Assembly: GCA_000802095.1 (NCBI GenBank) | Contig: JUEB01000032.1 | Coordinates: forward strand, 1-44,554 | Direction of reading: 5' to 3' | Length of the DNA: 44,554 nucleotides | DNA from: Peptococcaceae bacterium BICA1-7 | Lineage (GTDB): Bacteria > Bacillota > Desulfotomaculia > Desulfotomaculales > Desulfocucumaceae | Shown: one piece after another, positions 11,101 through 19,200 of the stretch | Layout of the letters: each line of letters begins with the position of its first letter | Position numbering within the stretch: the first letter of the stretch is position 1 | Notes under the pieces: generated by a model | The model's input: only the letters and a program-made list of their open reading frames with translations | Databases searched by the model: none | What the model was told of the DNA's origin: nothing | Program-made: the position numbers and the translations under genes

Positions 11101-11212
11101 TGAGGAGGGAGCTACCAGCATTAAACCAAACGTAAAAGATGTTATAGCCTTGATGCAGTATTTAGTAGGATTAAGAGATGATACGTTTCAGTTAGTTTCT
11201 GAGTCTCATTAA
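5150..11212 (+). CDS. Secreted C25 (gingipain-like) peptidase with RCC1 propeller and C-terminal cohesin-like/dockerin-like module
   Basis: The ATG at 5150 follows AAGGGAGG (5133-5140) at nine bases and opens a signal peptide (charged start, hydrophobic core, cut near YAS at residue 32). Residues about 85-460 hold six repeats with DGGF/DGGY and LMKVD motifs, like bacterial propeller sheets. Residues 471-550 and 560-645 are two chitobiase-C-like domains. Residues about 700-860 are beta-rich. A calcium-loop sequence with D891, D893, N895 and D902 precedes a caspase-fold C25 domain (about 862-1297). There, H1150 and C1183 (in TGCHSG) fit a catalytic dyad; H1147 is an alternative. Seven RCC1 repeats follow (about 1461-1793), then a cohesin-like domain and two degenerate dockerin-like helices (1800-2020). 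No wall anchor is visible, so attachment through the C-terminal module is inferred. The cleavage target is unknown. The C25 call is from motif and fold pattern only. Confidence 0.85.
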   Translation: MKRNSCTRSISFLFILSLLFFASLMVSNVYASETSLITPSGDSDQLIADPSGSLPLIIKETSSTPTEVTGPSKEWLKLIYPEGGVHTQTHTSSSDKLYILNSSDGGYFVVGNNENYSGIFIIKADSAGIVQAQYRREADVQQRIYVNAATLCSDGSITIVGRKLKEDEWSGEGTLLLNMKFKEDPENGKFVVDQDSIKEKSFNSTNTLLSIDQTKDGGFILAGYNHRYFTQEELNTSEWARRFGDYWSYAHFYLMRVDSQFNMVWEKTYFDDCTGETRSVQSFAQSVKQTSDGGFIVSGQGGHYYWNNDYGNGDCLFKINSLGEILWVSFLNQNNGALFGPQAILETKDGDFVSTTYSNEQQGGGLVKYDFYGNKLWEHYYSPGIDSTLVPWALLEAEDGGYILVGVSFDSAAIPDTYLMKVDGSGTLIWERHGLTDELKNYKNAALSIVFSDDGGIMEAGHIETPPTTMAPTATLAGGIVTNGTVVNLTTASSGATIHYTLNGHDPDTDSPSGTSVTINGAVGTTVTLKAYAVQDGMMESDIVTFTYTIASPETPNKVAAPTATVAGGIVPNCTDVILGTTTSGATIYFTVDGSSPINSPLSGTSATISGEVGTTVTLKAYAIQEGRVDSDIATFTYTIETPHAQAGKNSVFLLKLKSPIDVKVSPTYKSQERTLDIKATANCYEVANDSTLTNENTLTASFQVVDAEGQPLGISGNLIWNQGTMQWEALNIDLSQMTSQAATVKVSFEDTHHHIGTDKSEIYASAELGLSSYNVMPNGNVLVYATLKAINNGRDTLGKANLSVRIAGSDEKFRLFDTGDFGDLAPNDGEYSRELHIPGKIPAIIELYLGDEMVDSEIVNVISKPELAVITDFDALYAQFKDIGMGPGEDIDKNGIVDFYDLLECVAQYAKEYNGVVFNLDQEIVSSKGYDDYNTLIYGVHTIKMAKNIDRLINRISTSKSIKNVAIIGDDEVVPFFRRIDPTLNIANDGKCWEEDYYNDVHGGGENPTILDSKKGFIMTDVPYGSYDNISPDLYSRPTLDAAVGRVFADRPLQLKTVINGYNNPIQLNNAAIFQMQNDTVNWDTSVNLTLIPGLISNYMMGDVNVPGFQSDRYYIYNPLNCPDGWTPTDITTALQNVDLNMLWTHANHMVADTFKGTSLNATDHLSSMNDSPGHVLISTGCHSGYSTSYSSPEGNYISYNNSLVKSLIAKQVSYIAPTVYGIGFDNQVGYHDLILQRFMENLLDTSTASVGEAQIKAYQEYWQRIQPEFKDFFNVYSAYGTGYYGLPTQPIVRLGGFHTTATDRTFLYESSPVSETIVIDPEFQVTELPDGKKVFEVLNEGDYNLQAFAPVMPLIIRKIELPGDTVVSQVNLSRFTTSDYTGGVDLPTAVPVRKSTGSVVGTYDLPDTYPEKIYWWETYKEGDRLQLVLSVIPMQYREDSKGVTLYNHLEFEIVTSTDELWAWGNNFNGQLGDGTTENRIIPTRIGSEKGWIAVTAGGTRTLALKGDGTLWIWGDDSSGESKMIPTQIGSDSDWIAVTAGSSHNVALKADGSLWTWGFNWYGELGDGTTIEKREPTQISSYSDWIAAAAGDGHTMALRADGSLWGWGDNWRGQLGDGTTESKTTPTRIGSDSNWTAVAAGNGHTIALKSDGSLWGWGDNWNGQLGDSIKEERTTPTQIGSETNWARVFAKDMKSFSLKTDGTLWGWGGDGMTESNTIPTQIGSESDWKEVAIGFSHTMALKVDGSLWGWGNNWNGELGDGTTESKTTPTRIGSDSNWTAVAAGSQHTVALKGQVGYTATPVVQIGINPNAGDGAGIFVGLKDIKNAEGHEEPNAKISRYEIELVYDNNQTRLLNVVDEANIGQIILDNPQNIRKVSVVDIVDQGTSNYEKLFFVPLALIGTSNHPITVTVKFTSLNDIDLNPIKVFDSTLTFQRGKILNEANNEQLTLLDAIAGLQYLAKIVGFGTDTGEVNVINMSSIIPPEEGATSIKPNVKDVIALMQYLVGLRDDTFQLVSESH
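9533..10530 (+). repeat. Seven RCC1-type propeller repeats
   Basis: Units of roughly 130-155 bases each encode LWxWG-xN-xxGQLGDGTT-xxxxPTxIGS-xxWxxVxAG-xxHTxALKxDG. Seven units are present, the number needed for a closed seven-bladed RCC1 propeller; units 2 and 6 lack the QLGD loop. Units 4 and 7 are close to identical in DNA, which points to recent duplication within the array. Confidence 0.85.
10547..11209 (+). repeat. Shared C-terminal module, copy 1 (cohesin-like + degenerate dockerin-like)
   Basis: About 221 codons align end to end with the last 221 codons of the giant gene (40317-40979). Shared landmarks are IGINPN/LGINPN, GIFVGLKDIK, YEIE, VVDEA, EKLFFVPL, FQRGKILN, AGLQYLA and VKDVIALMQYLVGLRDD. 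At the DNA level 11131-11182 matches 40901-40952 at 50 of 52 positions. The first half has the strand pattern of a cohesin. The second half has two dockerin-like helices whose calcium loops have lost most ligands. Confidence 0.85.
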
Positions 11213-11309
11213 TAATTCTCATTATGGTTAAAAAATCAAGGGCTACCCCTATCGGCATTTGTAGAAATTACAGGTATATTAAATAGTCTTAATTTAAAAC
11301 CTAAAATAG

Positions 11310-11345
11310 ACTGCTGACAAACTTTCAACTTGTCAGCAGTTTCTT
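11310..11345. terminator. Probable bidirectional terminator between convergent genes
   Basis: Eleven-base arms ACTGCTGACAA (11310-11320) and TTGTCAGCAGT (11330-11340) flank a nine-base loop. The plus-strand tail is TTCTTC; reading the minus strand the tail is T-rich after two bases. It lies between the stop of the peptidase gene and the stop of the convergent LuxR gene, so it could serve both. Confidence 0.75.
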
Positions 11346-11384
11346 CGTATGCACTATTTAAAACGGATAGTGGATCAATTGGTT

Positions 11385-12887
11385 TTAATCTCTATACTCT
11401 CGATTAGCTGCAAATTCATTAAACAAATCCAGGAGTTCTTGGCGGTCTTTAATTTCTGCCTTACGATAAATGTTTTTCAAATGTGTCTTTAAGGTGTTAT
11501 TAGAAATATTCAAGCTTCCTCGGATATAAGGGTTGTTTCGTCCTTCTAAGATTAATACCGCCACATCCTTTTCCCGCTTTGTTAGCTCCAGAGAAAGAAA
11601 GAACTGCTCTTTCAGTGGATCTGCAGTTGTATTTATGCTTCTAATCGTCTGTTCAGTCGGAGTTGGAGCAGTTTCTTTAATAAAACATTCTAGTTCCTGC
11701 TCAGTTTCAGCGAGTTTATTGATTTCCAAGGTGCTCGCTGCTTCATCGGGACCTTCCCATCCAGCAAAACTATCACGTTTCCCCTGGAATAGCATAGTTC
11801 CTGCTATCATAAGCAAAGCTGCACATAAGGAAACAATTTCTATTTCTTCCAGGGAGAACGATAGCTTGCTGAACAGTGCAGCAAATAGGGTTTCCCCGGA
11901 AAAAATCGAGATGGTTATTAAGAACATACCCATGCCGAAAACATATGAAGGCCTTTGATAGTACTTAGCTATATAAGCAAATAACAACCAAGTATAAAGG
12001 TCAAATAGGGCAAAGCCTGTTTGAAGCAGAGTTAACGGCAAGAAAACCGATAAATCGTGAAAAAAAGGAATAAGTACAAATCCTGCTCCTAAGAGAGGAA
12101 GAACCGGACGATATAAAACGCTTAAGTCTAAATTGGGAAATAAATACAGACAACCTCCAGCCACGAGGATGACTAACCAATAAATCACATTAGTTAACCA
12201 AAAGGTTTCTTGAAGAGCGGATGCTGAAGACGATAAAACCAGTTTGAAGAAAAAGCCGCTGCCTAGATAAAAAAGAATTAATAATACAACCAGCTTGCGA
12301 GGAAAAGGAAAGGCGGCTAAAGGAATTTTAGGAATATTTAAAGCAGGTTCTGGAACCTGCTTTCTGCCAAGGATAATAAAGATTAAGGCAATAATGGGGC
12401 TAAAGGCTGTGAGCAAAAACGCAACAGGAATGGATAACTTTGACGTTAAAAAAAACAGCACAGTGCCAACCGTCACAGAACCTGCAAAGGATAACCCAGC
12501 TGTATTTAAGGTAAATAAGCTAAACAGCTCGCCTAAAGCAGCGATCGTAATCGCCGAACCAAATCCAGCCATCCCTGCACCAAGAAGTGCCAGAACCGCA
12601 TACCAAACTTCCCCAACCTGGCCGGCAGTAAGCTTAACCATTAGGACTCCACAGGCCATTAGTAAGGCACTTGTCACTAAGATCGGAGTGCTAGTATAAA
12701 AAAGGTTTACTCGTTTGGTTTTCTTAACCCAGAGAAAGGAAAGTGAATTTGCTAACAAAAAGCAAAGCAGGATAAGCTCGTTATTAATACTCCAACCTGC
12801 GGCTTCAGAAAACAGTAAAGGCCCATTCAGGAAAAAGAGCCATAACCAACCTTGGACGAAGCCTAGGCCAATGAATGAATAGTTCAT
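11385..12887 (-). CDS. LuxR-type transcription regulator with twelve membrane segments
   Basis: The ATG (12885-12887) is preceded by AAGGAGA at eight bases. The 500-residue product has about twelve hydrophobic segments over residues 1-370, arranged like a major-facilitator transporter. A polar linker follows, then a LuxR-family helix-turn-helix at about 425-492 (LTKREKDVAVLILEGRNN, then NTLKTHLKNIYRK). Membrane-bound LuxR regulators of this layout are common in Desulfitobacterium-like Firmicutes and Eggerthella relatives, where the membrane half is thought to sense a small molecule; the ligand here is unknown. It is transcribed away from the giant fibre gene across a 339-base shared region and towards the peptidase gene. 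Control of one or both neighbours is a reasonable inference, not shown. There is no receiver domain and no kinase gene next to it. Confidence 0.88.
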   Translation of the reverse strand: MNYSFIGLGFVQGWLWLFFLNGPLLFSEAAGWSINNELILLCFLLANSLSFLWVKKTKRVNLFYTSTPILVTSALLMACGVLMVKLTAGQVGEVWYAVLALLGAGMAGFGSAITIAALGELFSLFTLNTAGLSFAGSVTVGTVLFFLTSKLSIPVAFLLTAFSPIIALIFIILGRKQVPEPALNIPKIPLAAFPFPRKLVVLLILFYLGSGFFFKLVLSSSASALQETFWLTNVIYWLVILVAGGCLYLFPNLDLSVLYRPVLPLLGAGFVLIPFFHDLSVFLPLTLLQTGFALFDLYTWLLFAYIAKYYQRPSYVFGMGMFLITISIFSGETLFAALFSKLSFSLEEIEIVSLCAALLMIAGTMLFQGKRDSFAGWEGPDEAASTLEINKLAETEQELECFIKETAPTPTEQTIRSINTTADPLKEQFFLSLELTKREKDVAVLILEGRNNPYIRGSLNISNNTLKTHLKNIYRKAEIKDRQELLDLFNEFAANREYRD

Positions 12888-13226
12888 AACATCTTCTCCT
12901 TACAGTTTTGGATAATCACCCCAGAGGGGTGATTAATTTTAGTTAATTTTATCATATAATTCAGAAGAATTTCCTTTATAGTTAGAACTATTTCGTGTTT
13001 TTCGCAAGTAATTATTGTGTATTAGGTTATTAAGATTCAATTTTTTGGATGGAGCGATGAAATCATAAATCATGAATCTAGTATTTGGCTCCTAAATTGG
13101 CAGAGGAAGAGAATATTACTTATTAATGAATTTCTTAACAAGGTTACGAGTTGCTTCATAATTATAAGGAATATGATGGAAACCTTTACTTCTTAAACAT
13201 AGCAATTGTAAAGAAAGGGTGCTTAC
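12888..13226. other. Divergent intergenic region (339 bases)
   Basis: This AT-rich region must hold the promoters of the LuxR-type gene (-) and the giant fibre gene (+). It contains the 12913-12935 inverted repeat near the regulator start, and the AAAGGG ribosome site (13214-13219) of the giant gene. I see no convincing -35/-10 pair for either gene, no open frame with a ribosome site, and no riboswitch core that I recognise. Confidence 0.6.
12913..12935. promoter_or_regulatory. Perfect inverted repeat in the regulator's leader (candidate operator)
   Basis: TAATCACCCC (12913-12922), AGA, GGGGTGATTA (12926-12935) is a perfect ten-base inverted repeat. It lies 25 bases upstream of the LuxR-type gene's ATG, just before its ribosome site. 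The size and symmetry suit a dimeric regulator such as LuxR-type helix-turn-helix proteins. A leader hairpin is the alternative. Which protein binds, if any, is not known. Confidence 0.5.
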
Positions 13227-16200
13227 ATGAAAATGAATACGAAAGAAAAGCTAGTTAAGCATAGTAGAAGAGGGGGAAAAGAGCGTTTCAGAAGGTTTAT
13301 AGCCCTTTTGTTAAGCGCCCTGTTGATAATCACAACACTTACTCCTTTGCCTTCCTATGCCCAGACGGATCCTTCGGCAACAACCACCTCGGACACTGTG
13401 ATTGATCCTGATAGCACTTTAATATCGCCAAGTTCTGAAGAACCTGCCCCTGTGACTGCCCCAGAAGCTGGAACAGAAGCAGAAGCAGAAACTGGAACAG
13501 AAACAGAAACAGAAACAGTAACAGTAACAGAGCCTGAACCCGAACCCGAATCTACACCTGACCCCAATCTTACCCCTGATTCTGAGCCGACTATTCCCGA
13601 GGATTCATTGACTGAATCGCCGGAGAACGAAAATTCGATAACCAACCCAGCAGAACTAACCTTAGGAACAGCTCTAACCCTGGACCCATTCTTGGCAAGC
13701 TCCACCCAATATTTTAAAGTTAACATACCCGATGCAGGAACCTATAAGGCCTCATGTGCCGCTGCTCAAGATGGCGCTATATTGGCAATGAAGTTAGGAA
13801 CTGTGTCAGGAGACATCTTCACTAGTCTAGTGGCAGATACATCAGGTGCTATAGAATATGTTTTTACTGATTCGGGAACTTATTATCTGGAAGTAGTAAA
13901 CTCCGGCCTTGATAGTGAAGTAACCCTCCTTGTTGAAGCTAGTTTAGATCCTTTACCAATAGAACCAATCGTCCAGCTTATGGAGGCCACACCCTCGGTC
14001 ATTTCCGGCACGTTGAATAATCCAGGGGCGCTGACCCTGGATACGTCCTATATCGTCGATCCTTTTGGCTATGATGATCAGTATTTCACCTTTGAAATCA
14101 CAGCCCCTGGCCATTATAGTGTCACCTACGAACCATCATCAGGTGTGAATCTTTCCTTAGTCTTCGGTAGGATTTCAGACAGCTTTTTTTCCTATCTTAA
14201 AGAAGACACAAACGGTAGTTTAATGTATAAATTTGAAGACCCAGGTACATATGCTTTGCGCTTAAGCAACTACGGAACCAGCGGAAGTGTAGTCTTCTCT
14301 CTTCAGGAGGTCACTATCTCGCCGGAAGTCCCTGTAGACGGTACCATTACGCCCTCCACAACCCCTGGCACAGCCGATGGGGTTAGCTTGGATCTTGCTG
14401 GGGATGATTATAATGTAAAGATCTATTCCTTTGAGGCAACTGAAGGCGTTCGCTACAGCGCCGTCAGCTATAAGACTGCTGGTGATGAGGGAGCTATGCT
14501 GGCGGGGAGCTTCTCCAATGCTTTTGATGCTGGTAATGTACAATTCTTTGGTGGTGGGTTTGGATTGCCTGAAGGCATCCCAATGGCGGTCTTTACCCCC
14601 GACAGCAGCGGAACTTATTATCTAAATGTTCAAAACTGGGGTTATCAAGCCGGCTCTTTTGTTATAAAAGTATACAGCAATACCCCTTCAGCCCCTACCT
14701 TAATTCCTAATTCTGTGCCTGAGGGCACCACGTCCCCCCTTGCCCTGACCATGTCTTCGGCTGAGAATACCCCCATTTATTATGTTAATTATTATTCCGA
14801 AAACAGCACAGTGTATGAATATCAGAGCGAGTTATCCTTGGACAGGGACACTGATATTGCAGCCTATACTGTCAAAGACGGCATATACAGCGAGATTGTT
14901 CGAGGAGGCTATTGGTTTGAAGGAACAAAATATCCTGAGTTTCTTCCTAAGGAAACCATTCAGTCGGTAGGAACCGAGATTTCCATTACAGGGGCTGATA
15001 GCGAAGATACGGTTTACTATACTGTCGATGGAACTGACCCCTATAACAGCGTCACACGAAAGGTCTTTGATGCTTCCTCCTCTATTACTGTTGAGGAGCA
15101 GGGACTGACGTTGAGGGCGATCATTAAGAATGCCAACGGTATTTATGGCTATCAGAACAGTATCACCTATACAAGAGGTACAGCTCAACCTTATATATCA
15201 AATATTCCTGGACAGAATAACAACCCAGGAACAGTCGGAGATTCATTTGAGGCGGTTCTCGAATCTTCCCCTGGTGCGTCGATTTACTATACCTTGGATG
15301 GCACGGCGGCGACTACCTCAAGCACCCTTTATACCGCTTCTATTCCCATTAACCATAACACCAGGTTACGCGCTATCGCAGTTTTGGAGGGTGCTGAGTC
15401 TACAGAGCTTAATCAGTTCTTGCACGTCAATACACCCCGGCCTATGACTATCGGTGAAACCATGCAGGGTATGGCGAGCAGTAGTGCCCCGGAGTGGTTT
15501 ACTTTTGAAATCCAAGACCCTGGAAGCTATTCCCTTCAATTGACCCCAACCAATCCAAATCATGGTTTTACATATTATTATTCTTACTGGAGCGGAACCC
15601 ATTACCCAGTCAAGCTTTATAACAACGACGGGGGTCTATTAACCAAGGACCTTTATCCAATTGATGACCCTGAACAAATGAAGTACAATTTTTCCGCTGC
15701 AGGAACCTACAAACTAGAGATTAGCTCCAGAGAGTACATAGATGACTATTTCTCTCTGGAAATTTTCCAGGGAATCAAAGCGCCAGTGCCCAGCATTCCC
15801 GTAGACAGCACCACCTCCCTGGCCTACCTCAAAGAGGGAAGCCTCACCCTTACCACAGCTGAAGAAGGCGGGCGGATATTCTATACAACGGACGGAACTC
15901 AGCCAGCTATGAGTGCAACGGGCACAACCTTGGAATTCACCTCCGGCCAGACCATACCCCTGACTACAACAAACTCATATCAAGATATAACTGTCAAGGC
16001 TGTCACTGTCCTAAATGCGGGGACGGAGAATGCCAGTTCCAGCGAGGTTAAGACCTTCACCTATAGGGCCGTACCTGGCGGGTTGGATTTGACGGGGATA
16101 AAGTTCTACTATGGATATTATCAATTTAATGAAACTGACATCTATTCCTGGGATAGTTACGATATCAAAGCAGTTGTACCCGGCGACTACTATTCCGGGT

Positions 16201-19200
16201 CTGCCATATCCGCCATTGATTTTGAAATTAAACTTGATAACGGGAGCAATGAATGGATTTCTCTCGGCAGAGTCACGGGTTCAGCAGTCTCTTATGACTA
16301 TGCCCATAATAAAACAGTGAACTGGAGCCGTACCCAAACCCCCTATACGGGAAAGGCAATCTTAGCAGCAGTATCCTCGGATGTAGCCGGCAATACCTTT
16401 CGTTACGAAATCCCCATTAACATTATGATGGCTGCGCCTACAGCACCCCAAAACCTGAGGGCAACCCCTACTGAGGGCGGTGTGCAATTGAGCTGGGATC
16501 CCTCTGAGTACCCCTCCCAATTTTATTATTTGATATATCGCGGGGCAGCTGAGGATCAACTGACGGAACTCGTTGGTCAGGTTTACTATACTGGCACCCT
16601 AACATATACAGATATCATTAGTGATCCTGCCACACCCCTCTATTATTATGGTGTAAAAGCGGACACCAGCTACTATGGTTCCGAAAAAAGCAGTGTGTTT
16701 TCCAATATTGTATCAGCAGCAGCTGGCGTAGACACTGCAGCGCCTACAATTTCCTATATCTACATTCCCAATGAGGGCTTTGTCAAATCCAATACCGACC
16801 TGTCGATTAGTGCTTCGGACAACACCGGTCTGAAGGAAATAAAAGCTGAAATTTCCCTAAAAGATCAAAACAACTGGCAGACAGCAGCAATAGGCACCGG
16901 AACCGACCTGACCTATCATTCCTTTAATCTCTCGAGCCTGTCAACACTGTCCGACGGAGAGTATGATCTCAAGGTTACGGTTACAGATTACTACGGTAAT
17001 CTTGCTGTAGAGCAAGTATCCTTTACCCTGGATAATACACCACCGTCCGCCATAGACCTCCAGGCAGAGGGCAGACCGGGGATGGTCAAACTGACCTTTG
17101 CTAAAAGCTCTGAGGATATATCCAATTATTATCTTTATTATAAAACCCACAATGCTGCGGAGTTCTCAGATTACAACTATCTCTATTCGGTCAGCACAGA
17201 CTATTATCAGGATCTGAGCAACGCTATCGGCTCGACCTATGACTTTAAGATCATAGCCTTTGATCGTGCCGGAAACGAAAGTACCTCGTCCAATGTTGTT
17301 TCGGCAACAGTACAGGGCTACAGTCCAACCCTCACCATTGTGCCCGATGCCTCCAAGCCTGGTGAAGCTTTGAGCATAAATGTGACAGGTTTCCTTGGAG
17401 GTTCCTATGGCGAGTATGTTTATCTTTACCGTGACGAAGAAACCAACTATGTAGGCTATGCGCAAACCGACAAGGAGGGTAATGCAACCTTTACCTATAC
17501 TATTCCCAACGGATTCACCGGAACCCACCGTTTTCGTATTGAAGGCCAGAGTTCCGGAGCAAAAGTTGTGAAAACTTATATCATCGGGGATTATCAGCCG
17601 ACCGTTTCCACAGTTGAAGCTGCAGCGGCTGGGGAAAGCATAACCGTAAGTATTGACCAGTTTGGCTGGCTCCGGGCTTACAATAGTAAAACTATCAAAC
17701 TATACCTAGATGGAATTGAGAAAGATTCAATCTATGTATATAACAATACCTCGACAGGTGTTGTAACCTCAGGGACAAAAACCATTCAAATCCCCTACAC
17801 TGCTTCAGGCATAGTCCAGATCAGTGCGGAAAGTTCTGATGGTTATACAGCAGTGACCAGTATCAGCGTGACACCTGCGGCGGCTGCCCTAACCGTGACT
17901 CCGGAAGGGAAGAAGAGCGGAGAAACTGTCCTTGTCTCGGCCAGCGGTTTTGCCCCTAACGAACGAATTGATTTTTATAAGTCCGGAAACTATCTCACTA
18001 ACGCCTACGCTAATGCTGAAGGCAGTGTCGAGAAAAACATCCAGCTGGGAACAACCGATGTGGGAAGTATATTCTTCGAAGCCAAGGGTCAGACGAGCAA
18101 GCTGAACCGGGGCGTGGTGTATAATGTTCTCCCCGCCAGGTTAGTCATCGACGGACCGTCAAGCATAGAGGCTGAAACAGCGACGACCTTCACGGTTTCC
18201 GGACTCGATCGCAACGAGTATGTAGACTTCTTTATCAATGGGGTCGCAGCAGGCAGTAACTGGGGATATGCCAGTTCCACCGTCAGCCGTAACTTAACCA
18301 TTACTGAAATCGGCACAGCCCTAATAACCGTGGTGGGCAGAACCTCAGGAATGACCGATTCCATGACTTGCCAGGTCAAAAATCCTGCGTCCTTAGCTCC
18401 TACCCTTTTAGCTATCGCCGACTCCTATACAGCAGACAGTTTAGTCACTTTGAACGCTGCAGGCTTCAAGGCTAATGAACAGGTGAAAATGTACATCAAT
18501 ACGGCAGAAATCTCAGTTAAGACAGCGGATGCCAGCGGGAGCTGCTCAACCTCATATACTCTTCCCAGTAATACACCGGTTGGCACGCATTTCGTCTTTA
18601 CCGCCACCGGCCAGAGTTCAGGGCTAACCGCAGTTAGCAGTGTGGACGGGGTCACCGGATCACTGGGGGTCTCCTTTGCTGGCAGCCCCAAACCAGGAGA
18701 ATCCATGGCAGTGACTCTCACCGGCAGCTTTACCTCTGATACCTGCAAGGTTTATTTGGATGGAAAGTATATAGGGGAATCGGGTGTTTTCAGTGATCCG
18801 GGCTCAACGACTCTATTCACATATCAACTTCCTTATACATCACCGGTTGGTGCTCGCAGCTTGGCATTTGTAACAGCAAATGGCGAGTATGCCAGTATCC
18901 CGCTGACGGTTTTGTCACCTGAACCCCAAGTGACTGTGGATCAGACCACTCATTCAATCACCCTCAGCGGCTTCGCCTTCAATGAAGAGATCGATCTACG
19001 AGTGAATGGTCAGGTAATCCCTGGCATATTCGCAGATAGCACAGGAAATACATCCTATACACCCTCCGATTTATACGGGATAGGAGAATATCTGATAACT
19101 GCCAGGGGTAAAACCAGTCATTTCTATGCCACCGCTTCCCTGTCTGTTTCGGCATCCCCAGCCTCACTTGCCATCGAACCCACCGCTTCCCGGCCGGGTA

